Source: Candidatus Enterococcus ferrettii
GTDB lineage: Bacteria > Bacillota > Bacilli > Lactobacillales > Enterococcaceae
NCBI RefSeq assembly: GCF_017377655.1
Contig: NZ_JAFREL010000053.1
Coordinates: 1 to 54,585 of the forward strand
DNA length: 54,585 nt
Reading direction: 5' to 3'
Shown: piece by piece, positions 33,168 through 42,184 of the stretch
Layout of the letters: every line of letters begins with the position of its first letter
Numbering within the stretch: the stretch's first letter is position 1
Position numbers and translations under genes: made by a program
Notes under the pieces: generated by a model
Seen by the model: the letters and a program-made list of their open reading frames with translations, nothing else
Databases searched by the model: none
Told to the model about the DNA's origin: nothing

Positions 33168-35360
33168 ATGATGGAAATCCGAACCAATGACACTGCAATC
33201 AACGATTTTCAACCTACTCTCAAAAGTATGAGAGTCATCAAACGAGACGGTCGTCACGTGGCCTTCGATGATAAAAAAATCTACGATGCATTGATTAAGG
33301 CAGAAACAAAAATTCACGGAACAATTGATCCTATGGCACATGAACGTATCCAGTCAATTGTTGAACGAGTAGATGCTGAGCTTGCTCAACGATTTACAGA
33401 TAATGTAAAAATCTACGAAATCCAAAACATTGTAGAGCACATTTTATTAGAAGGTAATGAGTATGAATTAGCTGAGGAGTACATACATTATCGTACCCAA
33501 CGAGATTTTTCTCGCAGTAAAGCAACAGATATCAACTTCACGATTGGTAAATTAATCAATAAGGATCAATCAGTCGTTAACGAAAATGCTAACAAGGACA
33601 GCGATGTCTTCAATACTCAGCGTGACTTAACTGCTGGGATCGTTGGTAAGTCTATCGGCTTGAAGATGTTACCACCACACGTAGCGAATGCACACCAAAA
33701 AGGTGACATTCATTACCATGATTTAGATTACCATCCATACACACCAATGACCAACTGCTGTTTGATTGACTTCAAGGGTATGTTAAATAATGGGTTCAAG
33801 ATTGGAAATGCCGATGTTGAAAGTCCAAAATCTATCCAAACAGCCACTGCTCAAATTTCACAAATTATTGCAAACGTGGCTTCCAGCCAATACGGTGGTT
33901 GCTCGGCTGATCGAGTGGATGAGCTATTAGCACCATTTGCTCGCTTAAACTACGAAAAACACATGAAGGATGCCGAAGAATGGATCGACAATCCTGAACG
34001 CCGTGAAGAATTTGCTAAGCAAAAGACTCGTAAAGATATTTATGATGCAATGCAAAGCTTGGAGTATGAAATCAACACCTTATTTACTTCCAATGGGCAA
34101 ACACCTTTTACTTCCTTAGGCTTCGGTTTGGGAACGGACTGGTTTGAACGGGAAATCCAAAAAGCAATCCTACAAATCCGGATTAACGGCTTAGGCATTG
34201 AAAAACGGACAGCGATTTTCCCTAAATTGATTTTCACTCTACGTCGTGGTGTGAACTTGGACGCAGCTGATCCGAACTATGATGTGAAGCAATTGGCACT
34301 GGAATGTGCAACGAAGCGTATGTATCCAGATATCTTGAACTATGATCGATTAGTTGAGCTGACTGGCAGCTTTAAAGTACCAATGGGTTGTCGTTCTTTC
34401 TTGCAGGGCTGGAAGGATGAAAACGGCGAAGAGATTAACGTTGGCCGTATGAACTTAGGCGTAGTTACCTTAAACCTGCCACGGATTGCTATGGAATCAG
34501 CAGGCGATCGCAACAAGTTCTGGAGCTTACTAGAAGAACGTCTGCAAATAGCTAAAGACGCCTTAGTATTCCGCGTTGATCGCTGTAAAGAAGCAACCCC
34601 AGCGAATGCACCGATTCTTTATCAATATGGCGCCTTCGGTAAACGGCTGAAACGTACAGATTCAGTGGACGAATTGTTCAAAAACAAACGGGCAACTGTT
34701 TCTCTAGGTTATATCGGTTTGTACGAAGTTGCAGCTTCTTTCTTTGGCGGCGACTGGGAAGGCAATCCTGAAGCAAAAGAATTCACATTAGCTATCTTAA
34801 AAGACTTGAAGCAGCATACAGATGCTTGGGGCAACGAATACGGCTACCACTTCAGCGTATACTCTACACCAAGTGAAAGCTTGACTGACCGCTTCTGTCA
34901 TTTAGACTTAGAACGTTTCGGTATTGTTGAAAACATCACTGACAAGGAATACTATACGAATAGTTTCCATTATGATGTGCGCAAAAATCCAACGCCTTTT
35001 GAAAAGCTGGACTTTGAAAAGGATTATCCAAAATACTGCTCAGGCGGCTTCATTCACTATTGTGAATACCCTGTTCTGCAACAAAATCCAACTGCTTTGG
35101 AAGCCGTTTGGGACTACGGCTATGACCGAATTGGTTACCTTGGTACCAACACACCAATCGATCACTGCTACGAATGCGGCTTTGAAGGAGACTTTAAGCC
35201 AACCAAACGCGGCTTTGAATGTCCACAATGCGGCAACCATGATCCAAAATCTTGTGATGTGGTAAAACGTACCTGTGGTTACCTAGGCAACCCGCAACAA
35301 CGCCCTATGGTTCACGGACGTCATAAAGAAATCTCATCACGTGTTAAACATATGAAATAG
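33168..35360 (+). CDS. nrdD: Anaerobic ribonucleoside-triphosphate reductase
   Basis: The class III glycyl-radical enzyme that makes dNTPs without oxygen. The N-terminal ATP-cone (about 10-100) starts M-R-V-I-K-R-D-G-R and would sense dATP. The large catalytic domain follows. Near the C-terminus two CxxC pairs (C-Y-E-C and C-P-Q-C) bind zinc, and R-T-C-G-Y-L-G-N holds the radical glycine. I chose the ATG at 33168, 8 nt after CGGAG, giving 730 aa; a GTG at 33159 overlaps that site. nrdG, its activator, follows after 93 bp. NrdR boxes precede it. Confidence 0.97.
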   Translation: MMEIRTNDTAINDFQPTLKSMRVIKRDGRHVAFDDKKIYDALIKAETKIHGTIDPMAHERIQSIVERVDAELAQRFTDNVKIYEIQNIVEHILLEGNEYELAEEYIHYRTQRDFSRSKATDINFTIGKLINKDQSVVNENANKDSDVFNTQRDLTAGIVGKSIGLKMLPPHVANAHQKGDIHYHDLDYHPYTPMTNCCLIDFKGMLNNGFKIGNADVESPKSIQTATAQISQIIANVASSQYGGCSADRVDELLAPFARLNYEKHMKDAEEWIDNPERREEFAKQKTRKDIYDAMQSLEYEINTLFTSNGQTPFTSLGFGLGTDWFEREIQKAILQIRINGLGIEKRTAIFPKLIFTLRRGVNLDAADPNYDVKQLALECATKRMYPDILNYDRLVELTGSFKVPMGCRSFLQGWKDENGEEINVGRMNLGVVTLNLPRIAMESAGDRNKFWSLLEERLQIAKDALVFRVDRCKEATPANAPILYQYGAFGKRLKRTDSVDELFKNKRATVSLGYIGLYEVAASFFGGDWEGNPEAKEFTLAILKDLKQHTDAWGNEYGYHFSVYSTPSESLTDRFCHLDLERFGIVENITDKEYYTNSFHYDVRKNPTPFEKLDFEKDYPKYCSGGFIHYCEYPVLQQNPTALEAVWDYGYDRIGYLGTNTPIDHCYECGFEGDFKPTKRGFECPQCGNHDPKSCDVVKRTCGYLGNPQQRPMVHGRHKEISSRVKHMK

Positions 35361-35401
35361 AAACGATTGATCAGTCAAACAATCAAACGTTGAAGGAAAC
35401 C

Positions 35402-35430
35402 AAACAGGGATAGGACTTCTATCCCTGTTT
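35402..35430 (+). terminator. Hairpin between nrdD and nrdG
   Basis: A perfect 12-bp stem (AAACAGGGATAG with CTATCCCTGTTT) with a 5-nt loop and only a short T tail. It probably reduces transcription into nrdG or stabilises the nrdD message, since no separate nrdG promoter is obvious. Confidence 0.65.
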
Positions 35431-35453
35431 CTTTAAAGAAATCAGGTGAAATT

Positions 35454-36056
35454 ATGCGTAATCCACAACCTAAAGAATGGCTGGCGAATGAATTAAGCCA
35501 ACAGTATATTGCCGATTACAAAGCCTTTAATTTTGTAGACGGTGAAGGGGTGCGCAACAGTTTGTATGTTAGCGGCTGTCCCTTTGCTTGCGAAGGCTGC
35601 TTTAATGTTGCTGCGCAAAACTTCCATTACGGCAAACCATACACAATGGAATTGGAAGATCAGATCATCCGAGATACCGCCCACGACTACGTTCAAGGAA
35701 TTACTCTTCTAGGGGGCGAACCCTTCTTGAACACTCAGGTATGCTTGCAGCTGATTGATCGCATCCAGGCTGAGTTTGGCGACACAAAGGATATTTGGTC
35801 TTGGAGCGGTTATACCTTTGAAGAATTACTGTTGGATAGCGAAGATAAGCTGGAGATGCTAAGTAAAATTGATATCCTAGTGGATGGCCGCTTCGACATC
35901 AATAAGAAAAATCTTATGCTGCAATTTCGCGGAAGCGCCAATCAACGAATCATCGATGTGCAACAATCCTTAGCTAAAGGTGAAGTAGTCATTTGGGAAC
36001 GCCTGCATGATTCGGAAAAAGCCTTTGAACAAATTAAAAAAAGTGAATTAATTTAG
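35454..36056 (+). CDS. nrdG: Anaerobic ribonucleotide reductase-activating protein
   Basis: A radical-SAM enzyme that installs the glycyl radical on NrdD. The 4Fe-4S motif is C-P-F-A-C-E-G-C (Cys42, Cys46, Cys49), followed by G-G-E-P-F-L (about 82-87) for SAM binding. At 200 aa it is a little longer than many members because of an N-terminal extension. The start has AGGTG upstream. Position behind nrdD and an intact cluster make the assignment firm. Confidence 0.96.
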   Translation: MRNPQPKEWLANELSQQYIADYKAFNFVDGEGVRNSLYVSGCPFACEGCFNVAAQNFHYGKPYTMELEDQIIRDTAHDYVQGITLLGGEPFLNTQVCLQLIDRIQAEFGDTKDIWSWSGYTFEELLLDSEDKLEMLSKIDILVDGRFDINKKNLMLQFRGSANQRIIDVQQSLAKGEVVIWERLHDSEKAFEQIKKSELI

Positions 36057-36077
36057 TTCCATAGATTCAAGATAAAC

Positions 36078-36123
36078 AAACAACCAGGTTTGAAGGCTGC
36101 TGCAGCTTCAAACCTGGTTGTTT
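36078..36123. terminator. Strong bidirectional terminator
   Basis: An 18-bp perfect stem (36078-36095 with 36106-36123) closes a 10-nt loop, with T runs on both strands. It ends nrdDG from the left and the dinB-DUF1697 unit from the right. Confidence 0.93.
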
Positions 36124-36663
36124 TTATTTACTTAATTGCAATAATTTATTGGCCGTATTGGCATTTCTGATGGTCACATGATTGTTGACCGATGAGCTGG
36201 CAATCTTTGACCACCTGGATTTAGAAAATGTTTTCGCCGATGCTGACCAGAAGATGACTCGATCATGATGGGCAATTTTTTCATATTCTGGTTTAATTTC
36301 TCCTACTGCAGTAAAGACCTCCTCCACACTGATGGGTGGAATCAGGAAAATTGCATAATGGATGGATTCCTTATCATCATCCCACCAATTAGGCGCATGA
36401 CTTAAGGTCTCAGCTAATTCATCGGCTGAGACAATATTTACTGGAATTGTTAGCGCGAACTCTGCAGCAATAACTGCTTCACACTGCTCAATTAACTCGT
36501 TCTTGTCTTGGCATTCGCTGGAGAAAACAACATTACCGCTATTGATATAGGTGACTACCTCCGTAAATCCAAGTTCCTCAAAAGCTTGCCTTAATAGAGG
36601 CATAGCTATTTTGTTTTTGCCTCCTATATTGATCCCACGCAAAAGTGCAATGTATTTTTTCAC
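36124..36663 (-). CDS. DUF1697 family protein
   Basis: 179 aa, with the family's N-terminal Y-I-A-L-L-R-G-I-N-I-G-G-K-N-K-I and Y-I-N-S-G-N-V-V-F-S-S motifs. The fold is thought to be alpha/beta; no activity is known. It starts 30 nt after dinB on the same strand with no terminator between, so it is probably read from the LexA-controlled dinB promoter. Confidence 0.85.
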   Translation of the reverse strand: MKKYIALLRGINIGGKNKIAMPLLRQAFEELGFTEVVTYINSGNVVFSSECQDKNELIEQCEAVIAAEFALTIPVNIVSADELAETLSHAPNWWDDDKESIHYAIFLIPPISVEEVFTAVGEIKPEYEKIAHHDRVIFWSASAKTFSKSRWSKIASSSVNNHVTIRNANTANKLLQLSK

Positions 36664-36693
36664 ACGCTAGCCCCTTTTCTCTTTTATTTAGTG

Positions 36694-37815
36694 TTAGTAG
36701 GTTCGTTCTTCCCACAAAGGTAGTACGATATTTTCGTAAGACATGGGGTCTAAATTGGTTAGGGTTATTCCTAACAAGCGAATTCCCTTTTCAATACCGC
36801 CGACCTCTTCCCAAATCAAACGGGCTTGAGAATACAACTCTTCTTTTTTCACTATGTAATAAGGTAAGGTTACGCGCTTAGTGACTGTCGTGTAGTCCGT
36901 GTAGCGAATCTTGACTACCACCGTCTTGCCATGTCGCTGAACCCGGCGCAAGGAACCTTCTACCTTCTCCGCCAGTTGACGCAGCTGCGATAGTACTTCA
37001 TCCTCCGTAGTCAGAGAGCGGCCATATGTGTGTTCTTTACCGACTGATTTACGTTCTCGTGTCACAGATACTGGTGAATCATGAATTCCACGGACCTTTC
37101 GATACAAAGAGTAGCCCATTTTGCCAAATTCTTGAATCATAAACATTTCGCTTTTTTCATATAAATCGCCACCAGTAAAAATACCTAAATCATTCATTTT
37201 TGGCACGGTTTTTTTCCCAACTCCATGAAACTTCTCAATTGGCAAACTTTTTAAAAAATCTACAGCTTCATTTGGCGAAATGACTGTCATGCCCCGCGGC
37301 TTTTGATAATCTGAAGCCAGCTTAGCTAAAAACTTGTTGTAGCTGACACCGGCCGAACAGGTTAAATGCAGTTCATCCCAAACATCTCGCTGAATCATAC
37401 GAGCGATTCGAATCGCCGAAAGAATTCCCATTTTATTTGTAGTTACATCCAGGTAGGCTTCGTCTATTGAAACCGGCTCAATCACATCAGTATAACGACG
37501 AAAGATTTCCCGTACCTGTTTGGAAACCGCACTGTATTTTTCGTGATTCCCTGGTTTAAAAATCGCATGAGGGCAAAGCTCATAGGCCTTTTGAGCACTC
37601 ATTGCAGAATGAATACCATACTTACGGGCCTTGTAATTCGCTGTCGTAACTACCCCCTTCCCTCCAGTATCTGAAGGGTGACGGGCAATCACTAATGGAT
37701 GTTTAGCTAATTCGGGGTCGTCCCGCTCCTCTACCGAAGCGAAGAAGGCATCCATATCAATATGTATAATTTTTCTTGAGGTATCATTTTTTAATGGAAA
37801 GTATAGCTCAGCCAT
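36694..37815 (-). CDS. dinB: DNA polymerase IV
   Basis: A Y-family translesion polymerase of 373 aa. Catalytic carboxylates are in H-I-D-M-D-A-F-F (Asp20, Asp22) and S-I-D-E-A-Y-L-D-V; the steric-gate region F-F-A-S-V-E follows the first. Helix-hairpin-helix and little-finger domains make up the rest. It lacks a clear C-terminal Q-L-x-L-F clamp motif, ending L-P-L-W-E-E-R-T-Y. A LexA box overlaps its promoter. Confidence 0.95.
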   Translation of the reverse strand: MAELYFPLKNDTSRKIIHIDMDAFFASVEERDDPELAKHPLVIARHPSDTGGKGVVTTANYKARKYGIHSAMSAQKAYELCPHAIFKPGNHEKYSAVSKQVREIFRRYTDVIEPVSIDEAYLDVTTNKMGILSAIRIARMIQRDVWDELHLTCSAGVSYNKFLAKLASDYQKPRGMTVISPNEAVDFLKSLPIEKFHGVGKKTVPKMNDLGIFTGGDLYEKSEMFMIQEFGKMGYSLYRKVRGIHDSPVSVTRERKSVGKEHTYGRSLTTEDEVLSQLRQLAEKVEGSLRRVQRHGKTVVVKIRYTDYTTVTKRVTLPYYIVKKEELYSQARLIWEEVGGIEKGIRLLGITLTNLDPMSYENIVLPLWEERTY

Positions 37816-37841
37816 CCCAGATCACCTACCTTTACACTCTT

Positions 37842-37862
37842 ATTATAACCGAACGTGCGTTC
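37842..37862 (-). promoter_or_regulatory. LexA (DinR) box and -10 of dinB
   Basis: GAACGTGCGTTC (37851-37862) matches the Gram-positive GAAC-N4-GTTC box. A perfect TATAAT (37842-37847 on the minus strand) adjoins it. LexA bound here would block the polymerase, so dinB and DUF1697 should be SOS-induced. Confidence 0.85.
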
Positions 37863-38103
37863 AGAGACAAATAAGCTAACGTTTCTATTAAAGAAGTTTT
37901 TAATCAAGATTAGAAGAATATATCGAGTATCAAATGTCTCTTACATAAGATATAATTTCACTCTTTCCCCCTGCTTTAAAGAGAATATCACGGAAAGAGA
38001 AGTTGCTCGAGCAACTCCCTTTTGAAGCCAGCATCAATAAAGACGAGGAGCACTTGGATTATTTCAATTTGCTGACAAATGGCTTCTCTATTTTTCCAGT
38101 AAA

Positions 38104-38137
38104 AAAGCATTCAAAGGAATCACTCCTTCAAATGCTT
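38104..38137 (-). terminator. Terminator after the Phd/YefM-like gene
   Basis: Arms of about 14 bp (AAGCATT...AAGGA pairing) close a 4-nt loop. On the minus strand a run of T follows. Confidence 0.8.
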
Positions 38138-38152
38138 CTGCTTTAAGACTAT

Positions 38153-38680
38153 TTAACGTTCAATTAAGTTCACTTTGCGAATAAATACTTTGTCTGTTCC
38201 TCGAGGCAATTCTTCTAATTCAGCCACGATTTCAGCATAAATAATCTTATTGTTTTCACGACGTCTCAATTGGTAAATGATTTTGCCGGTTTCGGTTAAT
38301 TCTCGCAGCATTTCTGTTACCCCGCCAAAGCCGGTTTTCTTAGTGATGAAGCCCATGGCAACCATTCGTTCATCAAGGTAACGAGCGGATACAACTGAAC
38401 CCTTGGATACAGCTGAACGTAATGCATCTGCCAATTCCTCCAGCTCTTCTGGGACAGGTAATTCGTGTTCGACTGGTTGGTATTGTTTATCCCGCAAATC
38501 GGTTAACTCTTCCAATAATTCTTCGTATTGCTCTTGGGTCAGCATTACACCAGCAATTTTTTCGCGGTTGAAGATATACACGCCTGTTCCTGCTTTGCGT
38601 GCCTGCGCGAAGACGTCCATTGGTGATTTCTTTACTTCCGTGATGGAAGATGTGGGAACATCTAATTTCTTCAATTCCAT
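38153..38680 (-). CDS. Phd/YefM-like N-terminal domain protein with long C-terminal extension
   Basis: 175 aa from the ATG at 38680 (AAGGG 9 nt upstream); an ATG at 38707 is also possible. Residues about 8-65 resemble Phd/YefM antitoxins: S-S-I-T-E-V-K-K-S-P-M-D-V-F, then V-Y-I-F-N-R-E-K-I-A-G-V-M-L-T-Q-E-Q-Y-E-E-L-L. An acidic linker and a basic C-terminal domain (about 100-175) follow. No toxin gene adjoins, and the protein is about twice the length of a usual antitoxin. It may be a transcription factor that uses the Phd fold to bind DNA. The neighbour upstream (42 nt) is a Mga-like regulator. Confidence 0.6.
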   Translation of the reverse strand: MELKKLDVPTSSITEVKKSPMDVFAQARKAGTGVYIFNREKIAGVMLTQEQYEELLEELTDLRDKQYQPVEHELPVPEELEELADALRSAVSKGSVVSARYLDERMVAMGFITKKTGFGGVTEMLRELTETGKIIYQLRRRENNKIIYAEIVAELEELPRGTDKVFIRKVNLIER

Positions 38681-38721
38681 GTCTTTCTTCCCTTCAGCCT
38701 GATTCATTCAATTATAGCATA

Positions 38722-39975
38722 TTAGGGAATTGTAAAGACAGTGTCACCTTTTTTACTAGGAAAATAGCGCACAGCCAACTGAATAAGATCCCCAAAGGAA
38801 GGGTCTTCAATGTACACTGTTTCGTTAGGTTTATCTTCATACGCTGGTGGACCTTCTATAATCAATAAATCATAGGTAATCGCCTGAGATCTGGCGGGAA
38901 AAAAAGCGATTGGATAGCTGAATTGAATCGCCTGATTCAATTTATTACACAGTTGTTTGCTCTCCTCGATGGAACCGCTTAATTGCAGACCTAAAGAAAA
39001 AATGGGCTGCCCAATCGATACTGGATAAATTCGTTTTAGGATTGAACATAATAACAGTGATACATCGAGAAATGTCCAATTATCGAAATAGAACCACGCC
39101 CTTTTAATTTGCTTACTCACTTCAATTAAGTGGTTTTGTATTCTAGGAGGTCGCTGACTGCCGCTAAAATAGGTAACCGGAATACCAATGTGCAGATCCA
39201 ATAAGACATAGAAAAAACGAATCCGCAAAATCGTTGTAAATTCTACCGAAATATCCAAATAGTGCATCAGGCTTTGCGTAATTTTACAGGCATTCTGATA
39301 CAAAAATGTTTCGCCACGCTGATGACTTTCGTAAAATCGCTGCTGCCGGAAAGGATTCAGCTTTTGGTATTCAAAATACAACAAACAGCTAAGCTCCTTA
39401 GAAGGTTGAATCGCTTTAACGAATGCATCAAAGGCCTCAGTTTCAACAATTAGCTGCTGCCATTTTTGAATTGCTAAGTGAGAGACAGCGGGAACAGATA
39501 GTTGCTCCCAATACTCAGGAAACGTCAATCCAATTGTTTCAGGATCAAATTCTTGTAAATATCGCAATTGCAGCTTGAAGAGTAACGCCTGTGGTGCTCT
39601 AAGTCGGTGTGTTTTATAGCTAATCGACATGGTGTAGGGCAATAGACTCTCATTTAACTTTTGAATTTCCCATCGATTTGCTTCTAGTGGCCTTTGCCAC
39701 AGGGCATCGCAGAAAAGATTGAACTGTTTGCTTTTTTTCAATAGATCTTTGTAGCATTCACTGAACTTTTGTGGATTATTCCAAACAGTATTTTTTTTGG
39801 TATGAATACTTAAGCGATAATTCTTTTGTAAATAAGCTAAATCGCGCCGTAACGTTTTCTCACTTATTTCAAGTTCAATAGTCAGCTCTTCCAATGTGTA
39901 GGTTCGTTTTCTTAATAAAGACAATAATTGCAGATAATGTTGCGTTTTTTTATCAGTAATATGGCTCCAAAACAT
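38722..39975 (-). CDS. Mga-like helix-turn-helix regulator C
   Basis: 417 aa from the ATG at 39975 (AGAGGTGG upstream). The N-terminal HTH (about 12-55) contains Y-T-L-E-E-L-T-I-E-L-E-I-S-E-K-T-L-R-R-D-L-A-Y-L, like Mga/Rgg-type winged helices. The rest is a long helical region without recognisable ligand motifs. It is shorter than, and clearly distinct from, the two regulators in the bile island. It sits between copB and the Phd-like gene; its targets are unknown. Confidence 0.65.
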   Translation of the reverse strand: MFWSHITDKKTQHYLQLLSLLRKRTYTLEELTIELEISEKTLRRDLAYLQKNYRLSIHTKKNTVWNNPQKFSECYKDLLKKSKQFNLFCDALWQRPLEANRWEIQKLNESLLPYTMSISYKTHRLRAPQALLFKLQLRYLQEFDPETIGLTFPEYWEQLSVPAVSHLAIQKWQQLIVETEAFDAFVKAIQPSKELSCLLYFEYQKLNPFRQQRFYESHQRGETFLYQNACKITQSLMHYLDISVEFTTILRIRFFYVLLDLHIGIPVTYFSGSQRPPRIQNHLIEVSKQIKRAWFYFDNWTFLDVSLLLCSILKRIYPVSIGQPIFSLGLQLSGSIEESKQLCNKLNQAIQFSYPIAFFPARSQAITYDLLIIEGPPAYEDKPNETVYIEDPSFGDLIQLAVRYFPSKKGDTVFTIP

Positions 39976-40060
39976 CTTACCACCTCTATTAATAAACATA
40001 GCATATTTACAAACGCATGATTATTGAACAATTTTAATTTTTTTAAACAAAAAAAATAAA

Positions 40061-40083
40061 CGCCTGATCAAAGATCAGACGTC
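40061..40083 (-). terminator. Terminator of the copYZAB operon
   Basis: A 10-bp stem (ACGCCTGATC with GATCAGACGT, one G-U pair) and a 3-nt loop, followed on the minus strand by TTATTTTTTTT. It overlaps the last codons of copB. Confidence 0.8.
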
Positions 40084-42168
40084 TAAAAGTAAGGCATTAA
40101 TCGCAACAATTACAGTACTTAAGGACATCAGTACTGCTCCTACTGCTGGGCTCAAGATAATTCCAATAGGTGCTAGGATTCCAGCTGCTAAAGGAATCGC
40201 AATAATATTGTAGCCGGCTCCCCACCACAGATTTTGAATCATCTTACTGCGCGTTTTCTTCGCAAGCTGAATAAATTTCAGAACATCGCCTAAATTATCA
40301 TTGGTTAAGACGACATCAGCTGAATCAATTGCGATATCCGTACCCGCACCGATTGCTATCCCAATTGAGGCCCGAGCTAATGAAGGTGCATCATTGATGC
40401 CATCACCTATCATCATCACCTTTTTACCCTTTTCGATATAAGATTTGATGACCTTTTCTTTATCATCTGGCAATAATTCACCGTAGAATTCATCGATGCC
40501 TAAATAATTAGCCACTGCTTTCGCCGCTTCCTTGTTATCTCCTGTCAGCATAACTGGTTGAATATGTTTCGCCTTCAAGTCTGAAATAAAAGTTTGTGCA
40601 TCTTCTTTGATGGTATCCCCCATAGCAAAGAATGCAACTAACTTATCATCTAGCAGTAAGAAGGAAATTGTATTACCCTGCTGTTGATAGTGTGTTAATT
40701 GATTTTCATCAATCGACAATCCACGTTTTTCGATTTCCTTTTGGTTGGCCAATAGCACTTTTTTACCTTCTACGGTTCCCTCTACTCCGACACCATTGAT
40801 CGCTTTTACATCGCTGGCTTGATAGGGTGTGATGTTTTCCTTTTTCAGATAATTCATTACACCAATTGCTAAAGGATGATTCGTTTGGGCTTCTAATGCA
40901 CCAATATATTTCAAAGCTTGATCTTTAGTGGCATCTTGTTCTAATACCTCCACACCAGTTACCGTAAATTCACCTTTAGTTAGCGTACCTGTTTTATCTA
41001 AGAAAATGTAATCCATCTCATTTGCCTGTTCTAAGGCTTGACGATTTTTCAACAATAGACCATTGCGAGCTGCCAAAGAAGTTGAACGAGCAATAACCAA
41101 AGGAATCGCTAAACCTAACGCATGAGGACAAGCAATAATGAAAACTGTCACCATGCGGTTTAAAGCTTCAGGCAGATCATCCACAGCTAACCAAACAACA
41201 AAACTGATAATCCCAGCGGCCAAAGCTACATAGAAAAGCCATTTAGCAACTTTGTCTGACAAGGTTTCCAGCTTAGATTTTTCACTTTGAGCCTGGCGGA
41301 CCATTTCCATAACCTTGGCTAAATAACCATCTTCACCCGTCCCCGTCACTTCAACTTCAACTGTGCCATTGCCGTTGACTGAGCCGCCGATAACTTTATC
41401 CCCTACATTTTTGCTGACACCTTTGGATTCTCCAGTAACAGCAGATTCGTCAACAGTGGTTGAACCTTTAACAATATTGCCGTCTGTTGGCATTTTGTCT
41501 CCAGCACGTACTAAAAGATGATCGCCATTTTTTACTTCCTTCAGCTTCACTTGTGTTGTACTGCCATCAGACTGAAGCATATTTACTTCATCTGGCAAAA
41601 GTTCAGCTAATTTTTGCAAGGCGCTGCTGGCGTTGGATACAGCGTTCATTTCTACCCAATGTCCTAACAGCATAATTACAATTAAGGTTGCCAATTCCCA
41701 GAAGAAGTCCATTACATGGGCTTCAGGATGAATCATATTAATAATAAAGGAATACAAACTATAAACATAAGCTACCGTAATCCCCATTGTAATTAACATC
41801 ATCATGGCGGGACTTTTAGCCTTTAACTCACTTTTCGCTCCCGAAAAGAACGGCTGTCCACCATAGAAAAAGAGGATTGTCGCTAAAATCATGACTACCC
41901 ATTCAGAGCCGGGGAAGGTGAATTGAAATGGCAAGTTGATTCCCATCATAGGAGACATCAAAATAATGGGGATTGCCAGAACAAGAGAAATCCAGAACTT
42001 CTGTTTGAAATTTCCCATATGCATCGAATGATCCATCCCTCCCATATCGCCATGATCCATATCCATGTGATCCGAGTGATCCATGCCTTTCATAGAATGG
42101 TTCATTTCATGGTGCTCGTGATGTTCATGGTGCATTTGTGATTTTTCTGATTCTTGCTCTTGTTTCAT
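40075..42168 (-). CDS. copB: Copper-exporting P-type ATPase B
   Basis: A heavy-metal P1B-ATPase of 697 aa. The N-terminus is rich in His and Met (H-H-E-H-H-E, M-D-H-S-D-H-M-D-M-D-H), a metal-binding tail in place of an HMA domain. The membrane metal site is C-P-H (A-C-P-H-A-L-G), typical of CopB copper/silver pumps, not the C-P-C of CopA. The phosphorylation site is D-K-T-G-T-L-T, and the hinge contains G-D-G-I-N-D-A-P. It lies 16 nt after copA. Confidence 0.94.
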   Translation of the reverse strand: MKQEQESEKSQMHHEHHEHHEMNHSMKGMDHSDHMDMDHGDMGGMDHSMHMGNFKQKFWISLVLAIPIILMSPMMGINLPFQFTFPGSEWVVMILATILFFYGGQPFFSGAKSELKAKSPAMMMLITMGITVAYVYSLYSFIINMIHPEAHVMDFFWELATLIVIMLLGHWVEMNAVSNASSALQKLAELLPDEVNMLQSDGSTTQVKLKEVKNGDHLLVRAGDKMPTDGNIVKGSTTVDESAVTGESKGVSKNVGDKVIGGSVNGNGTVEVEVTGTGEDGYLAKVMEMVRQAQSEKSKLETLSDKVAKWLFYVALAAGIISFVVWLAVDDLPEALNRMVTVFIIACPHALGLAIPLVIARSTSLAARNGLLLKNRQALEQANEMDYIFLDKTGTLTKGEFTVTGVEVLEQDATKDQALKYIGALEAQTNHPLAIGVMNYLKKENITPYQASDVKAINGVGVEGTVEGKKVLLANQKEIEKRGLSIDENQLTHYQQQGNTISFLLLDDKLVAFFAMGDTIKEDAQTFISDLKAKHIQPVMLTGDNKEAAKAVANYLGIDEFYGELLPDDKEKVIKSYIEKGKKVMMIGDGINDAPSLARASIGIAIGAGTDIAIDSADVVLTNDNLGDVLKFIQLAKKTRSKMIQNLWWGAGYNIIAIPLAAGILAPIGIILSPAVGAVLMSLSTVIVAINALLLDV

Positions 42169-42184
42169 GATAATCCCTCCAAGT

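Larger units (their letters stand above)
37816..38152. other. Intergenic region between dinB and the Phd/YefM-like gene
   Basis: It contains the LexA box and promoter of dinB and the terminator of the next gene. A plus-strand open stretch of about 60 codons (ending near 38146) has no start or ribosome site and includes the terminator, so it is probably chance or a faint remnant. A short palindrome GTTGCTCGAGCAAC lies near 38002. Confidence 0.5.

Noticed and set aside
37945..38146. Plus-strand open stretch of about 60 codons between dinB and the Phd-like gene
   Set aside because: No start codon or ribosome site, and it contains the terminator hairpin of the neighbouring gene.
38153..39975. 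Toxin-antitoxin pair formed by the Phd-like gene and its neighbour
   Set aside because: The neighbour is a 417-aa Mga-like regulator, not a toxin; no Doc-, YoeB- or RelE-like frame lies on either side.
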